The notes under the pieces were generated by a model. That model was not told the origin of the DNA. It saw nothing but the letters and a program-made list of their open reading frames with translations, and searched no databases. The translations under genes and the position numbers were made by a program. Positions 26,005-35,255 of a stretch of DNA of 36,420 bases are shown piece after piece; within the stretch, counting starts at the first letter, position 1; each line of letters starts with the position of its first letter. Source of the DNA: Prochlorococcus sp. AG-321-E21 (GTDB lineage Bacteria > Cyanobacteriota > Cyanobacteriia > PCC-6307 > Cyanobiaceae). The DNA lies in contig QBXH01000012.1 in the NCBI GenBank assembly GCA_003283415.1, positions 1 through 36,420 of the forward strand, read 5' to 3'.

Positions 26005-28764
26005 ATGAGAGAAACTCTTACCTCAAATCCAGAACTTTTTAGTGATATAAGTTGGAATCTCCTTCTATTAGGTGAAGAAACTGCAAAAAAATGGGATCAT
26101 AGTGAATTTAATATTGAACATATTATTCATACTTTGTTCACCTCAAGTGATTTTTCTGCATTTATAGAAAAGTTATCAATAGATCAAGATACTGTTTTAG
26201 ACATAACTGAAGATTTTTTAGAAGAAACCTCCACAAATGATTCAGATATTTTTACTATTGGAGAAGAGCTAGAAATTTTATTAGATAATGCAAATCAAAT
26301 TAAAACCATATGGGGATCTAATCTAATAGAGATTCCTCATTTATTAATTGCTTTAGGTAGAGATTCAAGAATAGGTAATTATGTTTTTCAAGAGGCGGAT
26401 CTTTCAGAAGAACAATTAGAGGCAGAATTAAAAATTTTTCCTAATATCAATCAAGGTAAAAATTACTTTGAAAATAAAACGACTATATCTGATAAAGATA
26501 ATAAATTATTAAATAAATCAATCGATGAAGTTGATAAGGTTGACTTCATAAAGAAATCAAAAGCTATCATCCCTTCACCGAATAGAAATCTTGAAATTAA
26601 AACAAACCAAAAAATTGAAGAGAATGCTCTTTCTGTTTACGGAAATGATTTAACAGAATCGGCTAAAAAAGGTTTATTAGATCCGGTAATTGGTAGAGAA
26701 GATGAGATTAATAACTTAATGAGAGTTTTATCTAGACGAAGCAAAAATAATCCTATTCTCATTGGTTATCCTGGCGTTGGCAAAACTTCTATTGCTAAAT
26801 TACTTGCTCAATTGATAGTAGAAAACAAAGTTACTGATTCATTAAGAAACTTAAAAATTGTTTCTCTTGACTTAGGAGCATTAGTTTCTGGAACAAAATT
26901 TAGAGGTCAATTGGAGGAAAGATTAAGCTTAATACTCAATGAAATAAAATACTCCAATCAGGGTACTATTTTATTTATTGATGAAATTCATACAATAATT
27001 AATTCTGATAGATCTACCACAGATATAAGCAATATTTTAAAACCACTTCTTACCGAAGGTGACCTAAGGTGCATAGGAACAACTACCCCTGAGAAGTTTC
27101 GCGAAAGCATTGAAAGAGATCAAGCCTTAAATAATTGTTTTCAAAAAATATTAGTTAACGAGCCATCTGTTGAGTTAAGTGCGGAAATTTTACAAGGTAT
27201 AAAAAAGAAATATGAATTACACCATGGCATTAGAATTACTCAAGAAGCAATTAAGTGTTCTGCTAGACTTGCTGACAGATACATAAGTGATAAGTACCTC
27301 CCAGATAAAGCAATAGATTTAATTGATGAAGCAGCAGCCCAATTAAAAATAGAATCTAATATAAAACCCCAAATAATTTTCGAAGAAGAAAGCAACATCG
27401 ATGCAATTGAAATTAAGTTAAAAAATCTTTCTCCAAAAAATATTGAAGATAGAGAAAAATTATTAGAAACCAAAGAATTATCTATAAAGAAATTGAATGA
27501 AATTACAACTGATTGGATTAAAGAGCGAGAAAAATTGGAAGAATTAACTTATTTGTTAAAAGAAGAGGATAGGCTTATTTTGAAAATCGAAGAAATAAGC
27601 TTCCATAGAGAGGAAATAGATAATTTTGATGATTTAAATAATCTTGAAGAAGAACTGAGTAAAGTCGAATTTGAAATAAAAAATCTTGAGATAAGTTTCC
27701 AGAAACCAAAAAGAAATAGAAAATTTAATTTTAAATATCAGGTTGAACCTGATGATATTGCTGATGTTATTTCCAAAACAACTGGGATTCCTATCGCTAA
27801 AGTTGTTTCTAATGAACGAAAAAAATTAATTAATTTAGAGTTAGAAATAAGCGAAAAGGTTATTGGGCAAGGAAAAGCTGTAGAAGCTGTTTCTTCTGCA
27901 ATAAGAAGAGCGAGAGTTGGGATGAAGAATCCTAAAAGACCAATTGGATCATTCTTATTTATGGGTCCGACAGGAGTTGGTAAGACAGAATTAGCGAAAT
28001 CTCTGGCATCATCATTATTTGATGAAGAAGAAGCTTTATTAAGGTTAGACATGAGTGAATATATGGAAAAAAATGCTGTTGCAAGGCTTTTAGGAGCCCC
28101 CCCAGGTTATGTTGGCTATGAAGAAGGAGGGCAATTAACTGAAGCAGTTAGAAGAAAACCTTATTCTGTAATTCTCCTTGATGAGATCGAAAAAGCGCAT
28201 TCAGAAGTTTTCAATATCCTCCTACAAGTTTTAGATGAAGGAAGACTAACGGATTCTCAAGGAAGAACAGTTGACTTCAAAAATACAGTTATAATAATGA
28301 CTAGCAATTTAGCTGGAAAGATAATATTAGAATATTCAAAAAAAATTCCAGATAACAAGGAAAATTCCGAATTAAGAAAAAAAACCTTACAAGATTCTAT
28401 TAATAAATCATTATCCTCTATTTTTAGACCAGAATTTTTAAACAGAATCGATGAAGTAGTGAAGTTTGATCCACTATCAATTGATCAACTACAAAAAATA
28501 ATTCTTTTACAAATAGAAGATTTAAAGAAATTACTACTTGAACAGGGGATAAAAATTAATATTGATAAAAGAGTTATACAAAAAATTGCTAATGATTCCT
28601 ATGAGCCTGAATATGGGGCTAGGCCCTTAGGAAGAGAACTTAGAAGACAAATAGAAAATCCACTAGCATCAAAACTATTAGAAGATAATTTTAAAAATAA
28701 AAAGATTATATCCGTAAAGATAAATCCTTCAAAAAAAGACGAGATTTTATTTAAACCTAGCTGA
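26005..28764 (+). CDS. clpB2: ClpB-like AAA+ disaggregase/unfoldase (ClpB2 type)
   Basis: Hsp100 chaperone that threads aggregated or tagged proteins through a hexameric pore. Order: N domain (about 1-145), linker, AAA-1 with Walker A GYPGVGKT (254-261) and Walker B ILFIDEIH (322-329), a coiled-coil middle domain (about 440-565), and AAA-2 with Walker A GPTGVGKT (654-661), the pore loop GYVGYEEGG and Walker B VILLDEIEKAH. AAA-1 is divergent: where ClpB has ALERRFQ with two arginine fingers, this protein reads ALNNCFQ (374-380), and the GS-rich loop before LKP is also altered. AAA-2 keeps FRPEFLNRIDE. No ClpP-binding IGF/L loop was noticed. It is 64 bases upstream of secE. Confidence 0.9.
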   Translation: MRETLTSNPELFSDISWNLLLLGEETAKKWDHSEFNIEHIIHTLFTSSDFSAFIEKLSIDQDTVLDITEDFLEETSTNDSDIFTIGEELEILLDNANQIKTIWGSNLIEIPHLLIALGRDSRIGNYVFQEADLSEEQLEAELKIFPNINQGKNYFENKTTISDKDNKLLNKSIDEVDKVDFIKKSKAIIPSPNRNLEIKTNQKIEENALSVYGNDLTESAKKGLLDPVIGREDEINNLMRVLSRRSKNNPILIGYPGVGKTSIAKLLAQLIVENKVTDSLRNLKIVSLDLGALVSGTKFRGQLEERLSLILNEIKYSNQGTILFIDEIHTIINSDRSTTDISNILKPLLTEGDLRCIGTTTPEKFRESIERDQALNNCFQKILVNEPSVELSAEILQGIKKKYELHHGIRITQEAIKCSARLADRYISDKYLPDKAIDLIDEAAAQLKIESNIKPQIIFEEESNIDAIEIKLKNLSPKNIEDREKLLETKELSIKKLNEITTDWIKEREKLEELTYLLKEEDRLILKIEEISFHREEIDNFDDLNNLEEELSKVEFEIKNLEISFQKPKRNRKFNFKYQVEPDDIADVISKTTGIPIAKVVSNERKKLINLELEISEKVIGQGKAVEAVSSAIRRARVGMKNPKRPIGSFLFMGPTGVGKTELAKSLASSLFDEEEALLRLDMSEYMEKNAVARLLGAPPGYVGYEEGGQLTEAVRRKPYSVILLDEIEKAHSEVFNILLQVLDEGRLTDSQGRTVDFKNTVIIMTSNLAGKIILEYSKKIPDNKENSELRKKTLQDSINKSLSSIFRPEFLNRIDEVVKFDPLSIDQLQKIILLQIEDLKKLLLEQGIKINIDKRVIQKIANDSYEPEYGARPLGRELRRQIENPLASKLLEDNFKNKKIISVKINPSKKDEILFKPS

Positions 28765-28828
28765 TGAGCAAATCGATGAGCTAAGATAAAGTTAAGTATC
28801 TTCAAGTCCAAATTAAAATAAAAATTTT

Positions 28829-29068
28829 GTGACAACTCCTACCAATCAAAAACCTCTTAATAAAGAGCAATCTGAAATAAAAGAGCCCAAGAAAAAGAAG
28901 AATTTTTTAACTTCTACATTTGATGAACTTAAACTAGTTGTGTGGCCTAACAAACAACAGTTATTTAGCGAATCTGTTGCTGTTATTATTATGGTATCCT
29001 TTTCCGCAGCAGCAATTGCATCTGTAAGCAGATTTTATGGATGGGCAGCATCACAAATCTTCCGTTAA
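28829..29068 (+). CDS. secE: Preprotein translocase subunit SecE
   Basis: Small clamp subunit of the SecYEG channel. 79 residues with a GTG start, a charged N-terminal tail, the conserved amphipathic helix FDELKLVVWPNKQQL (WP being the family hallmark) and a single membrane span (about 48-68). Its place directly before nusG and the L11-L1-L10-L12 genes is the standard bacterial order and confirms the call. Confidence 0.96.
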   Translation: MTTPTNQKPLNKEQSEIKEPKKKKNFLTSTFDELKLVVWPNKQQLFSESVAVIIMVSFSAAAIASVSRFYGWAASQIFR

Positions 29069-29144
29069 ATTAAAATTTTTTTGAATATAGAATAAATCCT
29101 ATATTTTAAAAAGATCTTTTTATCCAGTTTCAAAAGAAAGAAAA

Positions 29145-29756
29145 ATGAGTAATGAATTGACAACGAATCTTAGTTCCCAAAAAGCGAATACCAGTATTGC
29201 TAGATGGTATGCGGTTCAAGTTGCATCAAGCTGTGAAAAAAAAGTAAAAGCTACTCTCGAACAAAGGTCAGTAACTTTAGGTGTTAATAATAGAATTATT
29301 GAGATTGAGATTCCTCAAACTCCCGGAATTAAACTTAAAAAAGATGGTTCCAGACAAACAACAGAGGAGAAGGTTTTTCCTGGTTACGTCTTGGTTCGGA
29401 TGATTCTGGATGAAGATACGATGATGGCTGTAAAAAGTACTCCAAATGTAATTAATTTTGTGGGAGCAGAAGATGGAAGAGGCAGCGGAAGATCGCGAGG
29501 ACATATCAAACCTCGGCCTTTATCTAGGCAAGAGGTAAATAGAATATTTAAGCGTGCTTCGGAGAAGAAAGCTATAATAAAATTAGATCTTGAAGAAAAA
29601 GATAGAATTATTGTTACTAGTGGGCCTTTTAAAGATTTCCAAGGTGAAGTTATAGAAGTTTCGGGTGAAAGAAATAAATTAAAAGCATTACTTTCAATAT
29701 TTGGGCGCGAAACTCCTGTAGAATTAGAATTCTCCCAAATCAATAAACAAAATTAA
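29145..29756 (+). CDS. nusG: Transcription termination/antitermination factor NusG
   Basis: Binds RNA polymerase through its NGN domain (here about 18-125, beginning ARWYAVQVASSCEKKVKATLEQR and containing VFPGYVLVRM), and contacts Rho or S10 with its KOW domain (about 150-203, VTSGPFKDFQGEVIEV). The 203-residue length is typical for cyanobacteria. It lies 76 bases after secE; a hairpin follows before rplK. Confidence 0.97.
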   Translation: MSNELTTNLSSQKANTSIARWYAVQVASSCEKKVKATLEQRSVTLGVNNRIIEIEIPQTPGIKLKKDGSRQTTEEKVFPGYVLVRMILDEDTMMAVKSTPNVINFVGAEDGRGSGRSRGHIKPRPLSRQEVNRIFKRASEKKAIIKLDLEEKDRIIVTSGPFKDFQGEVIEVSGERNKLKALLSIFGRETPVELEFSQINKQN

Positions 29757-29776
29757 TTATTATTTCTGTTTATCGA

Positions 29777-29794
29777 GTAAAATAATCATTTTAC
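29777..29794 (+). repeat. Perfect 7-bp hairpin in the nusG-rplK gap
   Basis: GTAAAAT (29777-29783) and ATTTTAC (29788-29794) pair around AATC, followed at once by a run of C, not T. This is not a standard terminator; it could be a leader element of rplK or an RNA-processing site. Confidence 0.45.
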
Positions 29795-29818
29795 CCCCCG
29801 TTTAAATTCACGAATCTA

Positions 29819-30244
29819 ATGGCAAAAAAAATTGTTGCGGTTATTAAACTAGCACTTCAAGCTGGCAAAGCAAACCCAGCCCCACCCGTGGGTCCAGCTT
29901 TAGGTCAACACGGTGTAAATATCATGGCATTTTGCAAAGAATATAATGCAAGAACACAAGATAAAGCCGGTTTTGTTATTCCAGTTGAAATCTCAGTTTT
30001 TGAAGATAGAAGCTTTACCTTTATAACCAAAACTCCACCTGCTTCTGTCTTAATAACTAAAGCCGCTGGAATTGAGAAAGGAGCTGGAGAGTCCTCTAAA
30101 GGATCTGTTGGCAATATAAGTAAATCTCAATTAGAGGAGATAGCCAAAACAAAGCTTCCTGATTTAAACTGTACAAGTATTGAATCAGCTATGAAGGTGA
30201 TTGAAGGAACCGCCCGAAATATGGGTGTTTCAATTACTGAATAA
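29819..30244 (+). CDS. rplK: 50S ribosomal protein L11
   Basis: Forms the L7/L12 stalk base on 23S rRNA and is needed for GTPase-factor contact. The 141 residues include the N-terminal [43 protein letters not shown] signature and the rRNA-binding C-terminal half ending RNMGVSITE. Upstream of rplA, as usual. Confidence 0.98.
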   Translation: MAKKIVAVIKLALQAGKANPAPPVGPALGQHGVNIMAFCKEYNARTQDKAGFVIPVEISVFEDRSFTFITKTPPASVLITKAAGIEKGAGESSKGSVGNISKSQLEEIAKTKLPDLNCTSIESAMKVIEGTARNMGVSITE

Positions 30245-30270
30245 ATTCAATCCCAAATATTCACTTTTTA

Positions 30271-30301
30271 GGGGAGGTTAATGATTTAACCGTTTGAACC
30301 C
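30271..30301 (+). promoter_or_regulatory. Hairpin between rplK and rplA, candidate L1 autoregulatory site
   Basis: After GGGGA, GGTTAA (30276-30281) and TTAACC (30286-30291) form a perfect stem with loop TGAT; a further GGG/CCC pairing (30271-30273 with 30299-30301) could close it. Bacterial L1 mRNA sites mimic the 23S site with G-rich strands near an ATGA element, and this looks similar. The position, just before the rplA ATG at 30311, would suit feedback on L1 translation. Not a confirmed match. Confidence 0.4.
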
Positions 30302-30310
30302 AAATATATT

Positions 30311-31018
30311 ATGAAAAAACTATCCAAAAGAATGACGGCTCTATCAACAAAGATAGAAGATCGCACATACCCGCCCCTTGAAGCTTTAAGTATTATCAAG
30401 GAAAACGCAAACGCTAAATTTGATGAGACTATTGAAGCTCATATTCGTTTAGGAATTGATCCAAAATATACAGATCAGCAGCTAAGAACAACCGTAGCTT
30501 TACCTAATGGCACTGGCCAAAGTATTAAAATTGCTGTCATAACAAGTGGTGAAAATGTAGCAAAAGCCAAATCTGCAGGTGCAGATCTTTTTGGAGAAGA
30601 AGATCTTGTAGAAAGCATTAATAAAGGCGATATGAATTTTGATTTGCTTATTGCGACTCCTGATATGATGCCAAAAGTAGCTAAACTTGGTAGAGTTTTA
30701 GGGCCAAGGGGGTTAATGCCAAATCCTAAAGCCGGTACTGTAACAAGTGATATATCTAGTGCAATAAAAGAATTTAAAGCGGGTAAACTAGAATTCAGAG
30801 CAGATAAAGCTGGCATTGTGCACGTTCGCTTTGGGAAAGCTAGTTTTACCGAAAATGCCTTATTTGAAAACTTAAAGACATTACAAGAATCTATTGATAA
30901 AAATAAGCCTAGTGGTGCAAAGGGTAAGTATTGGAGAAGTTTTTATGTAACTTCAACTATGGGACCTTCTGTTCAAGTTGATATAAATGCCTTACAAGAT
31001 TATCAGCCTGAAAGTTAA
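30311..31018 (+). CDS. rplA: 50S ribosomal protein L1
   Basis: Builds the mobile L1 stalk and represses its own operon in many bacteria. 235 residues; signature [32 protein letters not shown] in the middle and the [21 protein letters not shown]-terminus. The hairpin 10 bases upstream may be its own regulatory target. Confidence 0.98.
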   Translation: MKKLSKRMTALSTKIEDRTYPPLEALSIIKENANAKFDETIEAHIRLGIDPKYTDQQLRTTVALPNGTGQSIKIAVITSGENVAKAKSAGADLFGEEDLVESINKGDMNFDLLIATPDMMPKVAKLGRVLGPRGLMPNPKAGTVTSDISSAIKEFKAGKLEFRADKAGIVHVRFGKASFTENALFENLKTLQESIDKNKPSGAKGKYWRSFYVTSTMGPSVQVDINALQDYQPES

Positions 31019-31044
31019 CTCTCTGTAGTATAATTTTATAGCAA

Positions 31045-31175
31045 TAATACGGCCAAAGAAAGTAGGTTTATTTAGTTCAAACTAAATTATTAAATCCTGC
31101 CGAGGTTTCGTCTTAATTATTTTCTTCTTGGATCTAATAAGTGCGGCCTCTTTCTTAAATGGACTTTGCCGCATT
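31045..31175 (+). promoter_or_regulatory. L10 leader: structured RNA ahead of rplJ-rplL
   Basis: The 192-base gap before rplJ holds extensive pairing. AAGAAAG (31056-31062) plus AGG (31064-31066) can pair with CCT (31147-31149) and CTTTCTT (31150-31156), a 10-bp stem with one bulged T. A second hairpin, TGCGGC (31142-31147) with GCCGCA (31168-31173), overlaps it by one base. Such leaders bind the L10-L12 complex and repress rplJL translation or transcription; position and form fit the known L10 leader class, though I could not run the covariance model. Confidence 0.7.
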
Positions 31176-31210
31176 TCCTGCTCTTCCTAAAATACGATCC
31201 AACAAAAACA

Positions 31211-31738
31211 ATGGGCCGAACAATAGAGAATAAGCAAAAAATCGTCACAGAGATAAAATCTCTGTTAAATGATGCGGAAATGGCTGTAGTTCTTGACTAT
31301 AAAGGATTAACTATCAAAGAGATGTCTGATTTGCGATCTAGATTGCAAACAAATAATGGCATTTGTAAAGTTACAAAAAATTCATTAATGCGTAAAGCGA
31401 TTGATGGTAATAGTAATTGGACTGATCTTGAATCTTTACTCACTGGAACTAATGCTTTTGTATTAATAAAAGAAGATGTTGGAGGAGCCGTAAAGGCAAT
31501 CCAATCTTTTCAAAAAGATACAAAAAAATCCGAAACCAAAGGAGCTTTATTCGAGGGTAGACTTCTCAGCGAATCTGAAATTAAAGAAATCGCAAGTCTA
31601 CCATCGAGAGAGGTATTGATGGCACAAATTGCAGGCGCATTAAATGGTGTTGCTACAAAAATTGCTATTTCTATCAATGAAGTACCTTCTGGACTTGCTA
31701 GATCACTAAAACAACATTCTGAAAAATCAGAATCATAA
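31211..31738 (+). CDS. rplJ: 50S ribosomal protein L10
   Basis: Anchors the L7/L12 dimers to the ribosome. The frame is open from 31166, but the family always starts MGRTxENKQ, so ATG 31211 is the start (175 residues); the upstream codons belong to the L10 leader. Visible: [20 protein letters not shown] and [13 protein letters not shown]. Confidence 0.97.
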   Translation: MGRTIENKQKIVTEIKSLLNDAEMAVVLDYKGLTIKEMSDLRSRLQTNNGICKVTKNSLMRKAIDGNSNWTDLESLLTGTNAFVLIKEDVGGAVKAIQSFQKDTKKSETKGALFEGRLLSESEIKEIASLPSREVLMAQIAGALNGVATKIAISINEVPSGLARSLKQHSEKSES

Positions 31739-31766
31739 ACTTAACAATTAACTATCTATTAAGACA

Positions 31767-32162
31767 ATGACTGCAAAAACTGAAGAAATTCTTGAATCAT
31801 TAAAATCCCTCTCACTTTTAGAAGCATCTGAGCTTGTTAAACAAATTGAAGAGGCATTTGGTGTTTCTGCAGCCGCATCTGCTGGTGTAGTAATGGCAGC
31901 TCCAGGAGCTGGTGGTGGCGATGGAGATGCCGGAGCTGCAGAAGAGAAAACTGAATTCGATGTGATTTTAGAAAGCTTTGATGCAGCTGCTAAAATCAAA
32001 GTTCTCAAAGTTGTCAGAAATGCAACTGGGCTTGGTCTTGGTGATGCAAAAGCACTTGTAGAATCAGCACCAAAGACAGTTAAAGAAGGTATTGCGAAAG
32101 CAGATGCTGAAACTTTAAAGAAAGAGATTGAAGAAGCTGGTGGTAAAGTTACACTAAAATAG
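31767..32162 (+). CDS. rplL: 50S ribosomal protein L7/L12
   Basis: Recruits and activates translation GTPases. 131 residues: N-terminal dimerisation helix pair, Ala/Gly-rich hinge (about 35-55), and C-terminal factor-binding domain [40 protein letters not shown] ending GGKVTLK. Follows rplJ by 28 bases; a hairpin lies just downstream. Confidence 0.98.
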   Translation: MTAKTEEILESLKSLSLLEASELVKQIEEAFGVSAAASAGVVMAAPGAGGGDGDAGAAEEKTEFDVILESFDAAAKIKVLKVVRNATGLGLGDAKALVESAPKTVKEGIAKADAETLKKEIEEAGGKVTLK

Positions 32163-32177
32163 AACAACAATTTTTCT

Positions 32178-32203
32178 AGCCGATATATTTGATATCGGCT
32201 TTG
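32178..32203 (+). terminator. Hairpin between rplL and rnhA, weak terminator or attenuator
   Basis: AGCCGATA (32178-32185) and TATCGGCT (32193-32200) form a perfect 8-bp stem with a 7-base loop, but only TTT follows. It ends 8 bases before the rnhA ATG, so it may both reduce read-through from the very strong ribosomal operon and mask the rnhA ribosome site. Confidence 0.65.
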
Positions 32204-32208
32204 AAATC

Positions 32209-32931
32209 ATGAATAGTAAAGAAAATATAGCAGTTGAAGCTGCAACTGATGGTGCATGCAGCGGAAATCCTGGTCCAGGGGGATGGGGAGGTTTAATAAT
32301 CTTTAATGATAATACTCAAATAGAAATAGGTGGTTCAGAGGAAAATACCACTAACAATAGAATGGAGCTTACTGCAGCGATAAAAACTCTCGAAAAGTTA
32401 AAAAATTTCCAATTAAAAGAAAACTTTAAATTGAGAACAGATAGTAAATATGTTATTGAAGGCTATACAAAATGGATCATTAATTGGAAGAGAAATGGAT
32501 GGAAAACAAGCTCAGGAAAATCTGTTCAGAATTTAGATTTATGGCAAAGAATAGATAATTTAAGAATAAAAGGCCTTGTCATGGAATTCGTAAAAGGTCA
32601 TAGTGGTGATAAACAAAATGAGAGAGTTGATTTAATCGCTACAAGTTATAGTAAAGGAATACCATTAATTGGTGGAGTTAAAAAATCGCCTGAAGCAAGG
32701 AACTTTTCAAATGAAACAGAACCTACTAAAGTTCAAAAATTATTTTCAAAAAACGAATTACTTGAACAATTTGCTCAAAAAAAATATTTTTTAAATTCTA
32801 GTGAAATTAATGAATTACTTGGAGAAGAAAGTTATATTTTCATCCAAAAATATGAATTATTTGAATGGCGTAATTGGAGATTAATTCCTAAAAATAAAAA
32901 ATATTGGATAATAGAAAATATTAATACTTAA
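32209..32931 (+). CDS. rnhA: Ribonuclease HI with C-terminal extension
   Basis: Cuts RNA in RNA-DNA hybrids. The catalytic domain covers about 5-150 with the four acidic residues in place: D14 (ATDGACSGNPGPGG), E53 (NNRMELTAA), D78 (RTDSKYVI) and D141 (ERVDLIA), plus the flap His in KGHSGD (131). The basic-handle region WIINWKRNGWKTSSGK is present. A further 90 residues follow, ending in a compact aromatic segment (FIQKYELFEWRNWRLIPKNKKYW) that bacterial RNase HI normally lacks. Its role is unknown; it might bind nucleic acid. Lies downstream of rplL, separated by an 8-bp hairpin. Confidence 0.94.
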   Translation: MNSKENIAVEAATDGACSGNPGPGGWGGLIIFNDNTQIEIGGSEENTTNNRMELTAAIKTLEKLKNFQLKENFKLRTDSKYVIEGYTKWIINWKRNGWKTSSGKSVQNLDLWQRIDNLRIKGLVMEFVKGHSGDKQNERVDLIATSYSKGIPLIGGVKKSPEARNFSNETEPTKVQKLFSKNELLEQFAQKKYFLNSSEINELLGEESYIFIQKYELFEWRNWRLIPKNKKYWIIENINT

Positions 32932-32945
32932 TCCTTAATATTTTT

Positions 32946-34115
32946 ATGATTGAACAGAAAGGGATGTTTAATAAAATTTATAAGAACTTGGTTAGTCCAA
33001 TCCTTAAAAAAGATAGGGGGATAGATGCAGAGTACCTTACAAATTTATCCTTAAGTCTTCTCACTTTTAGTTCAAATAATAGAAATTGGCCTTTAATTTC
33101 AAGAGTAATAAAAAAATTAAATCAAGAATTTTGTGTGGTTGATAAAAGATTACATCAAAACATATGCGGGATCGATTTTTGTAATCCTGTGGGTTTAGCA
33201 GCTGGTTTTGATAAAAATGGTAATGCTGCAAATATTTGGAGGGATTTTGGATTTGGTTTTGCTGAAATTGGAACAGTTACTAAATTTGCTCAACCTGGGA
33301 ATCCTAAACCAAGATTATTTAGATTAGCTAAGGAGGAGGCAGCATTAAATAGGATGGGATTTAATAATAATGGTGCCGAAAATCTTGTTAAAAACTTTTC
33401 AAAACAAAATATTGATTTAACAAAAAATAGAAAAAATAATTGTTTGGGTATAAATTTCGGGAAATCTAAAATTACAAGCTTATCCAAGGCTACAGGAGAT
33501 TATTTAACTTCTTTAAAACTTTTGATTCCTTATTGTGATTACGCAGTTATAAATGTAAGTTCGCCTAATACTGAAGGACTTAGAAAGCTCCAAGATCCTA
33601 TTCTTCTTAAAGAACTACTTAGAGAAGTTAAAAATTTAGATAAATGCCCACCTTTATTTGTGAAAATTGCACCAGATTTAAGTTATAAAGATATTGAAGA
33701 TATATGCCAATTAATAATTGATGAGAATATTGATGGAATAATTGCTACAAATACGAGTCTAGATAGATTAGGTTTTGAACAAAGAAAGATAAAGCAAACA
33801 GGGCTATTACTCTCTGATGAGAATGGTGGGTTAAGTGGCAAACCACTTCAACGAAAAGCGAATCAAATAATTAAACATATTCATAATATTGATAATAATA
33901 TTAATTTAATTGGAGTAGGTGGAATTGACAGTCCAGAATCTGCTTGGGAAAGAATATGTTCTGGAGCATCTTTAGTTCAAATATACACTGGATGGATATA
34001 TCAGGGTCCGCAATTAGTCCCAAATATTCTTAACGGGATCATAAAACAAATTAATACGCACCAATTATCAAATGTAAGAGAAGCTATTGGATCAAACTTA
34101 GAATGGATTGAATAA
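32946..34115 (+). CDS. pyrD: Dihydroorotate dehydrogenase, class 2 (quinone-linked)
   Basis: Oxidises dihydroorotate to orotate in pyrimidine synthesis, passing electrons to membrane quinone. 389 residues with the N-terminal extension typical of class 2 that docks on the membrane. FMN barrel motifs: NPVGLAAGFDKNG, GFGFAEIGTVTKFAQPGNPKPRLFRL, FNNNGAENL, the loop INVSSPNTEGLRKLQ with the catalytic Ser, then IIATNTSLDR, GGLSGKPLQ and GVGGIDSPESAWERICSGASLVQIYTGW. No ribosome site precedes the ATG. It begins 14 bases after rnhA and ends 15 before the aminotransferase, so likely co-transcribed. Confidence 0.96.
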   Translation: MIEQKGMFNKIYKNLVSPILKKDRGIDAEYLTNLSLSLLTFSSNNRNWPLISRVIKKLNQEFCVVDKRLHQNICGIDFCNPVGLAAGFDKNGNAANIWRDFGFGFAEIGTVTKFAQPGNPKPRLFRLAKEEAALNRMGFNNNGAENLVKNFSKQNIDLTKNRKNNCLGINFGKSKITSLSKATGDYLTSLKLLIPYCDYAVINVSSPNTEGLRKLQDPILLKELLREVKNLDKCPPLFVKIAPDLSYKDIEDICQLIIDENIDGIIATNTSLDRLGFEQRKIKQTGLLLSDENGGLSGKPLQRKANQIIKHIHNIDNNINLIGVGGIDSPESAWERICSGASLVQIYTGWIYQGPQLVPNILNGIIKQINTHQLSNVREAIGSNLEWIE

Positions 34116-34130
34116 AACTTAATATAATTT

Positions 34131-35255
34131 ATGGATAAATTGAATACCAATAATTTTAATACTCAAGGCACGAAAGAATTAAACTTCAGACATGGAGGCA
34201 ATATATTGACTAAAGCAAAAAAATTAAATTTATTACCATCTAAAATAATTGATTCAAGTGCCTCACTAGTACCTTTTGAGCCCCCAAAGCTAATATTAGA
34301 TGTTTTATTTTCAGAAATTAAAACATTAGGATTTCGATATTATCCTGAAAGAAATCTAAATAGTTTAAAAAAAATCATTGGAGAATTTCATCAAGTAAAT
34401 CCTGATAATATATTGCCAGGTAATGGAGCTTCTGAATTAATAACTTGGGCAGGTTATGAAGCTTCCAAATTTGGAGCAAGTTGTATACCAAGTCCAGGCT
34501 TCGTAGATTATGAAAGATCACTAAATTGCTGGAATGCTAGCTTCGAATATTCAGAATTACCAAAAAAATGGAGTAGTAGTTTTCCCCAAGCCTTTCCACT
34601 TATACCAATTTGTGATGTTCTTTGGATAACCAATCCACATAACCCCACGGGTCAATTATGGGATAAACAATCTTTAGAAATAATTCTAAAAAAATATAAA
34701 CTTGTTATTTGTGATGAAGCTTTCTTAACCATCACACCTAATGGTGAGAAAGAATCTTTAATTCCACTCACTAAAACTTATGATAATTTATTAGTTATTC
34801 GGAGTTTGACCAAACTCTTTAACATTGCAGGTTTGAGATTAGGTTATATTGTTGGCTCATCTGAAAAACTTAAAAAATGGAATATTAAAAGAGATCCTTG
34901 GCCATTAAATTCATTTGCTATTAGGGCTGGAATAGAAATATTAAGTAATAAAATTTTTTATAAGGAATGGACAAAAAAGATTCATGACTGGGTAAATATT
35001 GAGAAAAATTGGGTTTCTAATGAATTATCGAAAATAAATAATCTTAAAGTACATAACTCTTCAACTAACTTTTTTTTAATAGAAAGTAAATTCTCCTTGT
35101 CTTCTAATATTGATTATTTAGAAAACAAAGGAATCTTAATTAGAGAATGCAAATCTTTTAGATTTCTTAATGAAAACTGGGCAAGAATAAGTTTGCAGAC
35201 GAGAAAAAATAACAAAATTTTATGTAAAGAAATTCAAAATTCCTTCAAAAAATAG
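34131..35255 (+). CDS. PLP-dependent aminotransferase-fold enzyme, CobC/HisC-like
   Basis: Fold type I class I/II aminotransferase of 374 residues. The opening NFRHGGNILTKAKKLN...IIDSSASLVPF resembles threonine-phosphate decarboxylase (HGGN, then D-S-A-S/N in place of DFSANINP), which makes the aminopropanol linker of corrinoids. Histidinol-phosphate aminotransferase is the main alternative. PLP residues: ITNPHNPTGQ (Asn), VICDEAF (Asp) and RSLTKLFNIAGLRLGY with the Schiff-base Lys. Prochlorococcus makes pseudocobalamin, so the decarboxylase role is plausible. Its 3' end overlaps the convergent murG fragment by 22 bases. Confidence 0.82.
   Translation: MDKLNTNNFNTQGTKELNFRHGGNILTKAKKLNLLPSKIIDSSASLVPFEPPKLILDVLFSEIKTLGFRYYPERNLNSLKKIIGEFHQVNPDNILPGNGASELITWAGYEASKFGASCIPSPGFVDYERSLNCWNASFEYSELPKKWSSSFPQAFPLIPICDVLWITNPHNPTGQLWDKQSLEIILKKYKLVICDEAFLTITPNGEKESLIPLTKTYDNLLVIRSLTKLFNIAGLRLGYIVGSSEKLKKWNIKRDPWPLNSFAIRAGIEILSNKIFYKEWTKKIHDWVNIEKNWVSNELSKINNLKVHNSSTNFFLIESKFSLSSNIDYLENKGILIRECKSFRFLNENWARISLQTRKNNKILCKEIQNSFKK

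Noticed and set aside
31166..31211. Upstream start for L10 adding 15 residues
   Set aside because: The family begins MGRT; the upstream codons fall in the structured L10 leader.
31748..32170. 140-codon minus-strand frame covering rplL
   Set aside because: Antisense shadow of the Ala/Lys/Glu-rich L7/L12 gene; low-complexity Ser/Ala/Pro composition and no independent signals.
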